64,000 nucleotides of DNA from Candidatus Competibacter denitrificans Run_A_D11. Its GTDB lineage: Bacteria; Pseudomonadota; Gammaproteobacteria; Competibacterales; Competibacteraceae. The first letter of the stretch is position 1, and every line of letters begins with the position of its first letter. The stretch is from assembly GCF_001051235.1 (NCBI RefSeq), contig NZ_CBTJ020000043.1, positions 1 to 64,000 of the forward strand, read 5' to 3'. Below are positions 51,073 to 58,235 of this stretch, in pieces. The position numbers were made by a program, and so were the translations under genes. Below the pieces are notes generated by a model, which was not told the origin of the DNA, made no database searches, and was given only the letters and a program-made list of their open reading frames with translations.

Positions 51073-51480
51073 TTAGTCGCCCAAGCTCAACGTGCGCATC
51101 AGCATCTGCTTGGAGGTGTTGAACACTTCCACGTTGCTCTGATACGAGCGGGACGCGGAGATCATGTCGGCCATTTCCTCGACCGGATTGACGTTTGGCA
51201 GATTGACGTAACCATCCTGGTCCGCCAGCGGGTGTTCCGGCCGATACTCCCGCCGCAGCGGAGCTTGGCTTTCGACGATACCAAGGACTTCAACGCCGCC
51301 CATCGCCTCACCGGCGGCGTCAAGCTGAGAGGCGAATACCGGCTGACGTGCTCGGTAGGTGCTGCCCGTGCTGCTGCTGATGCTATCGGTGTTGGCCATG
51401 TTGCCAGCTGTGGTGTTCAGGCGGATGGTCTGTGCCCGCAGTGCCGATCCCGAAATGTCGAACACGTTGAACAGCGACAT
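51073..51480 (-). CDS. flgC: Flagellar proximal rod protein FlgC
   Basis: Rod subunit of 135 residues, standard length. N-terminal SLFNVFDISGSALRAQTIRL, GNMANTDS and C-terminal NVNPVEEMADMISASRSYQS are diagnostic. Two bases separate its start from the flgB stop. Confidence 0.95.
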   Translation of the reverse strand: MSLFNVFDISGSALRAQTIRLNTTAGNMANTDSISSSTGSTYRARQPVFASQLDAAGEAMGGVEVLGIVESQAPLRREYRPEHPLADQDGYVNLPNVNPVEEMADMISASRSYQSNVEVFNTSKQMLMRTLSLGD

Positions 51481-51482
51481 GG

Positions 51483-51872
51483 TTACTCTCCCCGAATCGC
51501 GGTCAGCAGGCCCTGGACGCGATTGCTCAGCAGTTGCAAAGTGGCCTGATAACGTAAGGCGTTGTCGGAAAAAGCGCTTTTTTCCTGTTCTTCTTCCACC
51601 GTGTTGCCATCAAGGGCCATCTGATCCGGTGTCCGATAGAGCAGGTTGTCTCTCGCCTCGCCAGCAGCCGGCAGATGCGCGGCGTGAGTGGTTTTCAATG
51701 CCCCACCCTGGCCTTGTAAACTGGCCAGTGCTGCGCTGAAATCGATATCCCGCGCTCGGTAGTTTGGGGTATCGGCATTGGCGATGTTGGCCGCCAAAAT
51801 TTCGGCACGCCGGGAGCGTAGTGTTAACGCTTGGGCGTGGACACTGAGCGCCTGATCGAAACCGATGGTCAT
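51483..51872 (-). CDS. flgB: Flagellar proximal rod protein FlgB
   Basis: First rod subunit, 129 residues. Motifs ALTLRSRRAEILAANIANAD, TPNYRARDIDF and C-terminal ALRYQATLQLLSNRVQGLLTAI fit the family. First gene of the flgBCDE-FGHI-JKL series; flgA diverges from it 96 bases away. Confidence 0.95.
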   Translation of the reverse strand: MTIGFDQALSVHAQALTLRSRRAEILAANIANADTPNYRARDIDFSAALASLQGQGGALKTTHAAHLPAAGEARDNLLYRTPDQMALDGNTVEEEQEKSAFSDNALRYQATLQLLSNRVQGLLTAIRGE

Positions 51873-51909
51873 TCACGACTCCTGGAGTTAGCCTGGCCCG
51901 CTGAGAGTT

Positions 51910-51925
51910 AGCGGTTCTGCCGCCA
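51910..51925 (-). promoter_or_regulatory. Candidate sigma-54 promoter of the flgB operon
   Basis: On the minus strand TGGCGGCAGAACCGCT keeps TGGC at -24 and GC at -12 with the exact GG-N10-GC spacing. Other positions differ from the TGGCAC-N5-TTGCA consensus. It lies 38 bases before the flgB start. Confidence 0.35.
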
Positions 51926-51968
51926 AAAAAACGACTCATTTGTGATACTATCTACTAAGAAGCAAATC

Positions 51969-52703
51969 ATGTGCCGAAAACCAGGTCATCGGGTAAAAGC
52001 CGGTCATTGGTTATATCGCCTGCTGCTGGTCTGTTGCGGGATTCCGGCACTGGCGTGGGCTGCTGAGGAAGCGATTCAACCGCTGGAAGGTATCCGCCAA
52101 GCGGCCCAACAGTTTTTATTGGCGCAGCCGCGCGCGGGGAAAGAATCGCCAGAAATCCAACTAACTGACCTTGATCCCCGCTTGCGGCTGCCGAAATGCA
52201 CCGTACCCCTAGAAGTTTTTTTGCCTAGCGGTGCGCCGACGACGGGCAATCTCTCGGTCGGCGTGCGTTGCCCTGGTCGCCCGTCGTGGACGGTCTATCA
52301 AAGGGCTAGCGTGCGGATTTTTAGCGACGTGTTGGTCGCCAGCCGCTTTTTAGCGTCGGGCACCATTTTGGGAAGGGCGGATTTCAGGATTGAGCGGCGC
52401 GATCTGACCACGTTGGCAGGCAGCTATGAAACCGTGCCGGATCATCTGCTCGGCAAGCGATTACGCAGCGCTTTCGTAGCGGGCGCCGTTATTTCACCGC
52501 ACGCCGTCAAAACCGTACCGCTCGTTCGGCAGGGAGAAACAGTGACACTCGTGGTCCGGCAAGGTGGTATGGAAGTCAGTTCCAGTGGCACGGCCTTAAG
52601 CGATGCAGAATTAGGCCAACGAGTGCGGGTGCGCAACGAAGGCTCCAAGCGCGTGGTCGAAGGGACTGTGACGGCCCAGCGACGGGTTGAGGTTGGAAGG
52701 TAG
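51969..52703 (+). CDS. flgA: P-ring assembly chaperone FlgA
   Basis: Periplasmic chaperone for FlgI. ATG 51969 gives 244 residues with a signal peptide ([17 protein letters not shown], cut before AEEAIQ). GTG 51942 would add nine residues; neither has a strong ribosome-binding site. Family motifs are [31 protein letters not shown] and the C-terminal SAF domain ([39 protein letters not shown]). It is divergent from flgB and is followed by flgM and flgN. Confidence 0.9.
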   Translation: MCRKPGHRVKAGHWLYRLLLVCCGIPALAWAAEEAIQPLEGIRQAAQQFLLAQPRAGKESPEIQLTDLDPRLRLPKCTVPLEVFLPSGAPTTGNLSVGVRCPGRPSWTVYQRASVRIFSDVLVASRFLASGTILGRADFRIERRDLTTLAGSYETVPDHLLGKRLRSAFVAGAVISPHAVKTVPLVRQGETVTLVVRQGGMEVSSSGTALSDAELGQRVRVRNEGSKRVVEGTVTAQRRVEVGR

Positions 52704-52715
52704 CGGAAATTCCAT

Positions 52716-52742
52716 TAAAGTTGCTGCGAAGACGGCCGATAA
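52716..52742 (+). promoter_or_regulatory. Sigma-28 (FliA) promoter of flgM
   Basis: TAAAGTTG, 11-base spacer, GCCGATAA: fifteen of sixteen positions fit the consensus TAAAGTTT-N11-GCCGATAA. It lies between flgA and flgM, as in enterics, and would give feedback expression of the anti-sigma factor. Confidence 0.88.
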
Positions 52743-52797
52743 GCGTGTTGTGCCCCCAAAAAACCGACCTTTTACCGAACCGGATGGATTTAGCACC

Positions 52798-53097
52798 ATG
52801 GCCATCAACCCAATTAACAGCATCTATTCGCCGCCCGTTCGCGGCAGTGGTGTGGAACGAGCGGTTTCGTCAAACGTAGCGACTCTGCGTGGCAAGCCAG
52901 TAGGCGAGGTCGATCAAGTCCAGTTGACGCCCGGCTCCGTGAGCTTGCGCCAACTGGAAACCGAGTCGCAGACGCCGCCGATTGATCATGCCAAAGTCGC
53001 CGCCTTGCGTGAGGCTATCAACAATGGCACCTATCAGGTTGATTCTGAACGGATCGCCCGCAAGATGTCCGATTTCGAATCCGCCCTGTTTCCCTAA
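52798..53097 (+). CDS. flgM: Anti-sigma-28 factor FlgM
   Basis: Small anti-sigma factor that holds FliA inactive until it is exported through the finished hook. ATG 52798 gives 99 residues ([14 protein letters not shown]); the frame further upstream overlaps flgA and the promoter. The C-terminal sigma-binding helices are recognisable ([32 protein letters not shown]). A sigma-28 promoter lies 55 bases upstream. flgN follows nine bases later. Confidence 0.93.
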   Translation: MAINPINSIYSPPVRGSGVERAVSSNVATLRGKPVGEVDQVQLTPGSVSLRQLETESQTPPIDHAKVAALREAINNGTYQVDSERIARKMSDFESALFP

Positions 53098-53106
53098 GGC
53101 TGACCC

Positions 53107-53574
53107 ATGAACCTGGCGGCGCTGCTACGGGACGAGTTGCAGGCGGTTGAGCGGTTGAAGCGGCTGTTGACGGCCGAATACGATGCGCTGAAATCGCGTG
53201 ATGTGGCTGGTTTGGAGCACGCGGTCGCTGAAAAACACGTTTGCCTGGATGACCTGCGCGGACTGATCGCTCATCGGCTGCATGATTTACAGGCGCTCGG
53301 CTTCAGCGCTGACGCCCAGGGATTGGCCGCTTATCTGGAGACGTTGCCGGTGCCGGAGCGGGCCGAAGCCGGCAAGCTCTGGGCGGCATTGACGCAAGCC
53401 ACTGAGCAGGTGCATCAGCAAAATGAGGTGAACGGCACCGTCATCGCTGCCAGCCGTCATCATGTCGAGCGGACGTTGGCTATTTTGCGCGGCCGCGATT
53501 CGCTGGATTTTCTCTACGATCAAGAGACCCGCAAGGTGTTTAGCGGTAGCACCCAGCCCATTGCCAAGGCATAA
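53107..53574 (+). CDS. flgN: Flagellar export chaperone FlgN
   Basis: Cytoplasmic chaperone for FlgK and FlgL. 155 residues, mostly helical, matching the FlgN family (LAALLRDELQAVERLKRLLT, LEHAVAEKHVCLDDLRGLIA, QNEVNGTVIAASRHHVERTL). It is co-transcribed with flgM. Its clients are encoded at 40.5-43.1 kb. Confidence 0.9.
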   Translation: MNLAALLRDELQAVERLKRLLTAEYDALKSRDVAGLEHAVAEKHVCLDDLRGLIAHRLHDLQALGFSADAQGLAAYLETLPVPERAEAGKLWAALTQATEQVHQQNEVNGTVIAASRHHVERTLAILRGRDSLDFLYDQETRKVFSGSTQPIAKA

Positions 53575-53897
53575 GTGCGCCCAGCGCGCCGGCCACTATT
53601 TTTTCCGTCGTTTTCTCTCCTCCTCTACTGTTCTTGAACAGCGGCTATTTTCTCCCTTTGTGGTGACAAGCTTGCCGTTGCCTCGACGGCTGCCATGGCA
53701 AATGCACTCACGCTGCTAAAAATCAGCGACGAGACCGCCGATCCGTCAATTCTTTGGCGGCCTATTTTCTGGAGTGTGGCCTAAAAATCCGCGTTAGCTG
53801 GTCATTGGCCGCTGTGATTCACGCATTCGCTTTAATGCGAAAATTGGGTTCAAATGCGATAAAATCAACAATGGATTGATTTTATGTGGAGCCTCTC
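53575..53897. other. Gap between flgN and parA
   Basis: About 320 bases at the junction of the flagellar locus and the par cassette. It holds a short inverted repeat CTGTTC-TT-GAACAG (53628-53641) and the larger parA-proximal palindrome described separately. No gene is seen. Confidence 0.4.
53859..53885. promoter_or_regulatory. Palindromic operator or parS-like site before parA
   Basis: Perfect 10-bp inverted repeat ATAAAATCAA ... TTGATTTTAT with a 7-base spacer, ending 12 bases before the parA ATG. Type Ia ParA proteins, which carry an HTH as this one does, repress their own operon through such sites. Confidence 0.65.
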
Positions 53898-55106
53898 ATG
53901 CAAGCGATGCGATTTAATTTTCGGACGCTCTGCCGCAACGCGGCGGAACGCGGCGGGCAAATGCAACGGCGCTTGCTTGATGCGTTGGAAGCGCGCCACA
54001 CCGTTAAAACGCTGCCCGAATTCGGTATTGAGCGGGCGGCTCAGTTGGCCGGCTGTACCGCCAACCATATCCGCAATCTGGAAACGCGCGGTGACTTGCC
54101 GCAACCCCGGCTCGTCGATGCGGGTTCGATCCAACGCCGGATCTACAACTACAACGAGGTGAACCGCCTGCGCGCCGCCATCGGCAAACGGCCCAGCCGA
54201 CCGGCCGGGGCGAGTTGTGTACGGGTCGTGTTTTCCAATCTGAAGGGTGGGGTGGCGAAAACCACCATGTCCTTGCATTTCGCCCAATATCTGGCGCGGG
54301 AGGGCTATCGGGTGTTGCTGGTTGACGCCGATCCCCAGGCGACGGCGACCGGTGCCTTCGGGTTTATTCCCGATCTTGATCTTAGCGATGGTGATGACCT
54401 GTTTCCCGCGTTGGCCGAGGCCCCTTCGCTGATCGCCCAAGCCATCAAGCGGACGCATTGGGAAAGCCTGGATCTGATTCCAGCGCGGTTGGCGCTGCAA
54501 TACACCGATTGGCGGCTATCGCAGCCGGAGGAGCGCCAGAACGAAACCTTGGGGCCACCGCCGGTGCGGCTGCATCGGGCGCTAAAGACGCTCGAAGATC
54601 GTTACGATCTGATCGTAGTGGATACCCCGCCTTCTTTGGGCATGCTGTCGCTGAATGCCATCGCGGCCGCCAACTTGATCGTCATGCCCATCGTGCCCCA
54701 CATGTACGATATCTCCTCCAGCGTGCAGTACTTCCGCATCCTGGAGCAGATTTGTGCGCTGTACGAGCGGGAGATCAATGTGCAGCGGCTCTGCATCCTG
54801 CTGACCAAAGTGGATGGCAGCACCGAAACGCTCAATAACATTGCCGTCATCAATGGCGCTTACGGCGAGTTGCTGCTCAGCAATCGCATGGGCCTGACCA
54901 AGGAATTGCAGAAATCGGCCAGCGACCAGCTCAGCATCTATGAAATCGACCAACCGCGCGGCTCCCGCGATACCTATAACCGGGCGATCATGATGTTGGA
55001 TGGCGTCAACAGCGAAATTTTATTGGCGGCCCGCCAGATCTGGCAGCAAGAGGTTCTCAGCGGGATCGAAGCGGGTGAGAGCCATCGGGTGGGGGCTAGC
55101 TCATGA
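53898..55106 (+). CDS. parA: Plasmid-type ParA ATPase with N-terminal HTH
   Basis: DNA-partition ATPase of 402 residues, in the size range of type Ia ParA/SopA proteins. An N-terminal extension contains an HTH-like region (~40-90: EFGIERAAQLAGCTANHIRN, LVDAGSIQRRIYNYNEVNRL). The deviant Walker A is K116-GGVAKTT, followed by LLVDADPQATAT, and the Walker B region is DLIVVDTPPSLG. ATG 53898 is chosen because GGAG lies six bases upstream; GTG 53886 is possible. parB overlaps its end by four bases. Chromosomal ParA proteins lack the HTH, so this pair looks plasmid- or element-derived. No replication initiator gene is in view. Confidence 0.92.
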   Translation: MQAMRFNFRTLCRNAAERGGQMQRRLLDALEARHTVKTLPEFGIERAAQLAGCTANHIRNLETRGDLPQPRLVDAGSIQRRIYNYNEVNRLRAAIGKRPSRPAGASCVRVVFSNLKGGVAKTTMSLHFAQYLAREGYRVLLVDADPQATATGAFGFIPDLDLSDGDDLFPALAEAPSLIAQAIKRTHWESLDLIPARLALQYTDWRLSQPEERQNETLGPPPVRLHRALKTLEDRYDLIVVDTPPSLGMLSLNAIAAANLIVMPIVPHMYDISSSVQYFRILEQICALYEREINVQRLCILLTKVDGSTETLNNIAVINGAYGELLLSNRMGLTKELQKSASDQLSIYEIDQPRGSRDTYNRAIMMLDGVNSEILLAARQIWQQEVLSGIEAGESHRVGASS

Positions 55107-55984
55107 GTCGCCACAAGCCGTTGAAGAGTCTGGGTGATTGGATCGGCACCGGAGGTCACGGGTTTGATGGCAGCCTGTTGAACGGCGATGACGGCACCGT
55201 GCAGCTATTGGAATTAGATCGGCTGGTTGCCGGTCGGTATCAGCCGCGCCAGCGGATTGACGAAGCCTATCTGGCCGACTTGGAGCAAAGTATTCGCCGC
55301 TTCGGGGTGATTGAGCCGCTCGTCGTCCGCCCGTTGCCTGATGGTCGCTATGAGATTTTAGCCGGACACATGCGGTGGCGTGCGGCCCAACGCGCTGGCT
55401 TGCAACGGGTGGCCGCCGTGATTCGTGAGGCGGATGACCGCACTGCTGCCGCGATTGCGCTGGTAGAGAATCTTTTGCGTCGTGAGTTGAATCCCATTGA
55501 AGAGGGGCGGGCGTTGCGACGGTTACACGAAGAGTTCGGTCTGACCCAAGAGCGATTGGCGGAACTGGTTGGTTTATCGCAACCCACCATCAGTAAAGCG
55601 TTGCGATTGCTTGATCTGGCGCCTCAAGTGCAAAGCCTCATCGAAGAGGGGCAATTGGATGCCGGTCACGGTAAAACCCTGCTCAGTCTGCCGCTTGTCG
55701 CGCAAGTACAGCTTGCGGAGCAGGCCGTGCGGGCCGGTTGGAGTGTGCGTGAGCTGGAACGACGCCGGGCATTACTGGTTGCTGATTCACCGATTAACGC
55801 TATTCCTGCGCGTGACCCTAATCTCGTTCAGCTAGAAGAACGCTTGCAGGAACGTCTGGCGGCGGCGGTGAAGCTGCGGTATGACCCGGTCCGTGGTCGG
55901 GGCCGCATCGAAATCGGTTTTGCCAATTTGGAGGAGTGCGAGGGTATTTTGGAACGGTTGGGCTTGAATTCGTTGGATAGTTGA
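55103..55984 (+). CDS. parB: ParB-family partition protein
   Basis: Centromere-binding CTPase-like protein of 293 residues. N-terminal ParB domain (~33-125) includes YQPRQRIDEAYLADLEQSIR and FGVIEPLVVRPL; the HTH domain (~130-200) includes LNPIEEGRALRRLHEEFGLT and LVGLSQPTISKALRLL. The CTP-binding box, GERRxR in Spo0J/ParB, reads G88-H-M-R-W-R93 here, so two canonical residues differ. The start overlaps parA (ATGA). No consensus TGTTTCACGTGAAACA parS was noticed; a private site such as the palindromes upstream of parA may serve. Confidence 0.92.
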   Translation: MSRHKPLKSLGDWIGTGGHGFDGSLLNGDDGTVQLLELDRLVAGRYQPRQRIDEAYLADLEQSIRRFGVIEPLVVRPLPDGRYEILAGHMRWRAAQRAGLQRVAAVIREADDRTAAAIALVENLLRRELNPIEEGRALRRLHEEFGLTQERLAELVGLSQPTISKALRLLDLAPQVQSLIEEGQLDAGHGKTLLSLPLVAQVQLAEQAVRAGWSVRELERRRALLVADSPINAIPARDPNLVQLEERLQERLAAAVKLRYDPVRGRGRIEIGFANLEECEGILERLGLNSLDS

Positions 55985-56090
55985 TTTCCCGATGGTCCAC
56001 CTTTTTAGCCGTTTAAGTGAACTATGGATTGCTAATTCACTCATTTTAATTACACTGGAATAATATTTTTATCGTTTATTGTGTATGAGA

Positions 56091-56119
56091 TTGAAATATT
56101 ATTTTTTAAATGCTATATT
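56091..56119 (+). promoter_or_regulatory. Sigma-70 promoter of a candidate small RNA
   Basis: TTGAAA (56091-56096), 17-base spacer, TATATT (56114-56119). Predicted start of transcription near 56126. No protein gene follows within the terminated unit. Confidence 0.6.
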
Positions 56120-56125
56120 GTAACT

Positions 56126-56213
56126 ATATTAATGAGGTCAAAGATCAATTATTAGGTATTAGTTGTGGTAGGCCCACTCTTGCCGCGTCCTGCATAGGGC
56201 GCGGCTTTTTTTT
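56126..56213 (+). ncRNA. Candidate small RNA between parB and the RHH gene
   Basis: A good sigma-70 promoter and a strong terminator bracket about 88 bases. The transcript has an A/U-rich first half and ends in a 9-bp GC hairpin plus eight U. A seven-codon ORF (56132-56155) lacks a ribosome-binding site. No known family is recognised. It could control the par/RHH cassette or act elsewhere. Confidence 0.45.
56182..56213 (+). terminator. Strong Rho-independent terminator
   Basis: GCCGCGTCC (56182-56190) pairs with GGGCGCGGC (56197-56205), with one wobble pair and a 6-base loop, followed by eight T. It may end both the candidate small RNA and the parAB message. Confidence 0.9.
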
Positions 56214-56219
56214 GGCTTG

Positions 56220-56260
56220 TTGACAAAAAATATATACAAGGTATGATCAGCGTATATACG
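56220..56260 (+). promoter_or_regulatory. Near-consensus promoter with palindromic operator
   Basis: TTGACA (56220-56225), 16-base spacer, TATGAT (56242-56247). A perfect palindrome CGTATATACG (56251-56260) covers the expected start of transcription, and TATATAC occurs at 56231 and 56254. It suits autorepression by the RHH protein encoded next. Confidence 0.8.
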
Positions 56261-56277
56261 TTAATTTGAACTCGCTG

Positions 56278-56469
56278 ATGGGTAAGAAAAAAAAACAAAA
56301 GTCTGACGAGGAAGAGGACGTGAAGCTGGTGGTGAGGATCGAAGTAGGGCTGCGCGATGCCTTCATTGAGGCGTGCCAGGCGGCCGATACGACCGCATCA
56401 CGGGAAGTGCGGCGATTTATCCGTGATTTCCTCGCACACTCCTCCGAGTCCTCTAATCGAGAGAACTGA
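56278..56469 (+). CDS. Ribbon-helix-helix regulator, 63 aa
   Basis: Small DNA-binding protein with a CopG/Arc-like fold: basic/acidic N-terminal tail (GKKKKQKSDEEED), beta-strand VKLVVRIEV (~15-23), helix A (LRDAFIEACQAAD) and helix B (SREVRRFIRDFLAH). ATG 56278 is used; a TTG at 56266 would add four residues. No clear ribosome-binding site is seen and the leader is very short. A strong promoter and palindrome lie directly upstream. RHH proteins often accompany plasmid partition or copy control, which fits the adjacent parAB. An antitoxin is possible, but no toxin-like partner is recognised. Confidence 0.75.
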   Translation: MGKKKKQKSDEEEDVKLVVRIEVGLRDAFIEACQAADTTASREVRRFIRDFLAHSSESSNREN

Positions 56470-56564
56470 TAGAGCCAGCCGCGTCAGCGGTGGTTTATCG
56501 GTGGCCCTCAGCAGTTTGGTTCATTTTTCTTTTATTTCTATGCATTGCCACCGAGGAAGCCACC

Positions 56565-56741
56565 ATGATTCATAGCCCTGCCAGTGACGGTTCTCAGGAA
56601 AAAACCCGAGTCGCCCTTGAAGCCATGCGCGCGTATTTCATCGCGACCGATCAGGCGCGTCCTCGTCAGGAGCGGCAACGCTTGGCGCGTGAGTGGTTGG
56701 CTGCGATTCGTCGTTTGCGCTCGCCCAATCACACCCAGTAG
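56565..56741 (+). CDS. Hypothetical protein, 58 aa
   Basis: ATG 56565 has GAGGAAG five bases upstream. The product is a basic, mostly helical 58-residue protein (TRVALEAMRAYFIATDQARP ... ARPRQERQRLAREWLAAIRR). No signal peptide or known domain. It follows the RHH gene by ~95 bases and precedes the sensor-kinase gene by 57. Its reading frame extends upstream without a better start. Confidence 0.55.
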   Translation: MIHSPASDGSQEKTRVALEAMRAYFIATDQARPRQERQRLAREWLAAIRRLRSPNHTQ

Positions 56742-56798
56742 CTGCAACCGCCTGTTATTACCGGTCAGACGGCGCGACAGCACACGGGCGGACGCCCC

Positions 56799-58109
56799 GT
56801 GAATTCCATTCGCCAGCGGCTGCTGACGTGGCTGCTGACCGGGTTGACCCTGGTACTTGTCATCGCCGGCTATGCCATGTACCGGCAGGCCCGTCTAGAA
56901 ACCAATACCCTCTTCGACTACCAGTTCCAACAGACCGCGCTGGCATTGCGTAACCAAAATCTGCTGGCTTTGGCGATAGGAGCCGAAACCGACAGCGGCG
57001 GTGATCTACTGGTTCAAATCTGGGATCGAAGCCGAAATCTACTCTATGTGTCGGATCGTCAACGGCAATTGCCTTTTGTAGCCCAGGGCGGATTTACCGA
57101 TTTGGTCTGGCGCGATGAACCCTGGCGGCTGTTCGCGCTCCATGCCGGAGACCGGATCGTGCAAATCGCGCAGCCGGTTGCCGTGAGGCTACGCATGAGC
57201 GCCGATATCGCTCTCCATAACTTGGCGCCGTTTCTGCTGTTGTTACCGGGTATGGGCTTGGTGGTCTGGTTTGGGGTAGGCGCCGGCTTGCGACCTTTAC
57301 AGCGGGTCGCTCATGAAATCCAGAACCGCCATTCCGGTGCGCTGGAACCGGTCGGCGCTACTCGGTTACCGGTGGAAATCGCCCCCCTGGTTCACGCCCT
57401 GAATGACCTGTTGGCGCAACTGGCCCAAACGCTTGATCATCAGCGCCAGTTCATCGCCGATGCCGCCCACGAGCTGCGCACCCCGCTGACTGCCGTTCGT
57501 CTGCAAGCCGAGCTGGCCGGGCGGGCTACCGATGCCGTGGAGCGGGCCGGCGCACTGCGAGATTTGAATGCGGGCCTGGAGCGTGCTACCCACCTGATTG
57601 AACAACTGCTGGTCATGGCTCGGCTGGAGGCTCAACCTCCTGCTCGGCGCGAAATGATCGATTTACGGGGACTTGCTACCGCTGCTGTGATGGCCCAGGC
57701 CGCCATTGCCGAGGCCAGAGCACTTGATTTGGGCTTGCTGCCCGGTGCATCGGCTCATGTCGTCGCCGATCCTGCTGAATTGCGCACCCTGCTCGATCAT
57801 TTGATCGATAACGCGCTGCGCTATACCCCTGCCGGTGGCCGGGTCGATGTGGCGGTGCAACCGGCCGCAACGGAGGCTTGGCTGATTGTCCACGATACCG
57901 GGCCCGGCATCCCGCCGCAGGAGCGCGAGCGGGTATTCGACCGCTTCTATCGCAGTGCCGAGGCTACCGTGCCGGGTAGCGGGCTTGGGCTGGCCATTGT
58001 CAAGCGCATCGCGGATCGTTATGGCGCGCGCATCGACCTGGACTCACCCGCAGACGGTTCAGGTTTGGCAGTCACAGTGCGTTTCCCATCAGTGACTTCG
58101 ATGGTTTGA
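56799..58109 (+). CDS. Sensor histidine kinase without adjacent response regulator
   Basis: 436-residue inner-membrane kinase of the QseC/TctE type. First transmembrane helix ~8-28 (LLTWLLTGLTLVLVIAGYAM), a periplasmic sensor of ~110 residues, second helix ~140-163 (LAPFLLLLPGMGLVVWFGVG), HAMP-like linker, HisKA with H224 in DAAHELRTPLTA, and HATPase with NALRYTPAGG, DTGPGIPPQERERVFDRFYR and GSGLGLAIVKRIA. It starts with GTG. Such kinases are usually coupled to an OmpR-type regulator gene just upstream; here a 58-codon gene and the par/RHH cassette lie there instead. Confidence 0.9.
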   Translation: MNSIRQRLLTWLLTGLTLVLVIAGYAMYRQARLETNTLFDYQFQQTALALRNQNLLALAIGAETDSGGDLLVQIWDRSRNLLYVSDRQRQLPFVAQGGFTDLVWRDEPWRLFALHAGDRIVQIAQPVAVRLRMSADIALHNLAPFLLLLPGMGLVVWFGVGAGLRPLQRVAHEIQNRHSGALEPVGATRLPVEIAPLVHALNDLLAQLAQTLDHQRQFIADAAHELRTPLTAVRLQAELAGRATDAVERAGALRDLNAGLERATHLIEQLLVMARLEAQPPARREMIDLRGLATAAVMAQAAIAEARALDLGLLPGASAHVVADPAELRTLLDHLIDNALRYTPAGGRVDVAVQPAATEAWLIVHDTGPGIPPQERERVFDRFYRSAEATVPGSGLGLAIVKRIADRYGARIDLDSPADGSGLAVTVRFPSVTSMV

Positions 58110-58235
58110 ACGATCTCCCCAGCACCCGCCCGGTTTCCCCCCGATTGGCCAACCTCAGCGTAAGCGGCCAGCATGGTCCCAGGAACGAGGACTTTTGGAG
58201 TATATTTGGCGACGGCAGCAGACCAACAATGAGAA

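Noticed and set aside
53628..53641. CTGTTCTTGAACAG as a LexA box
   Set aside because: The CTGT...ACAG spacing is six bases, whereas the LexA site of gammaproteobacteria needs eight. No SOS gene is adjacent.
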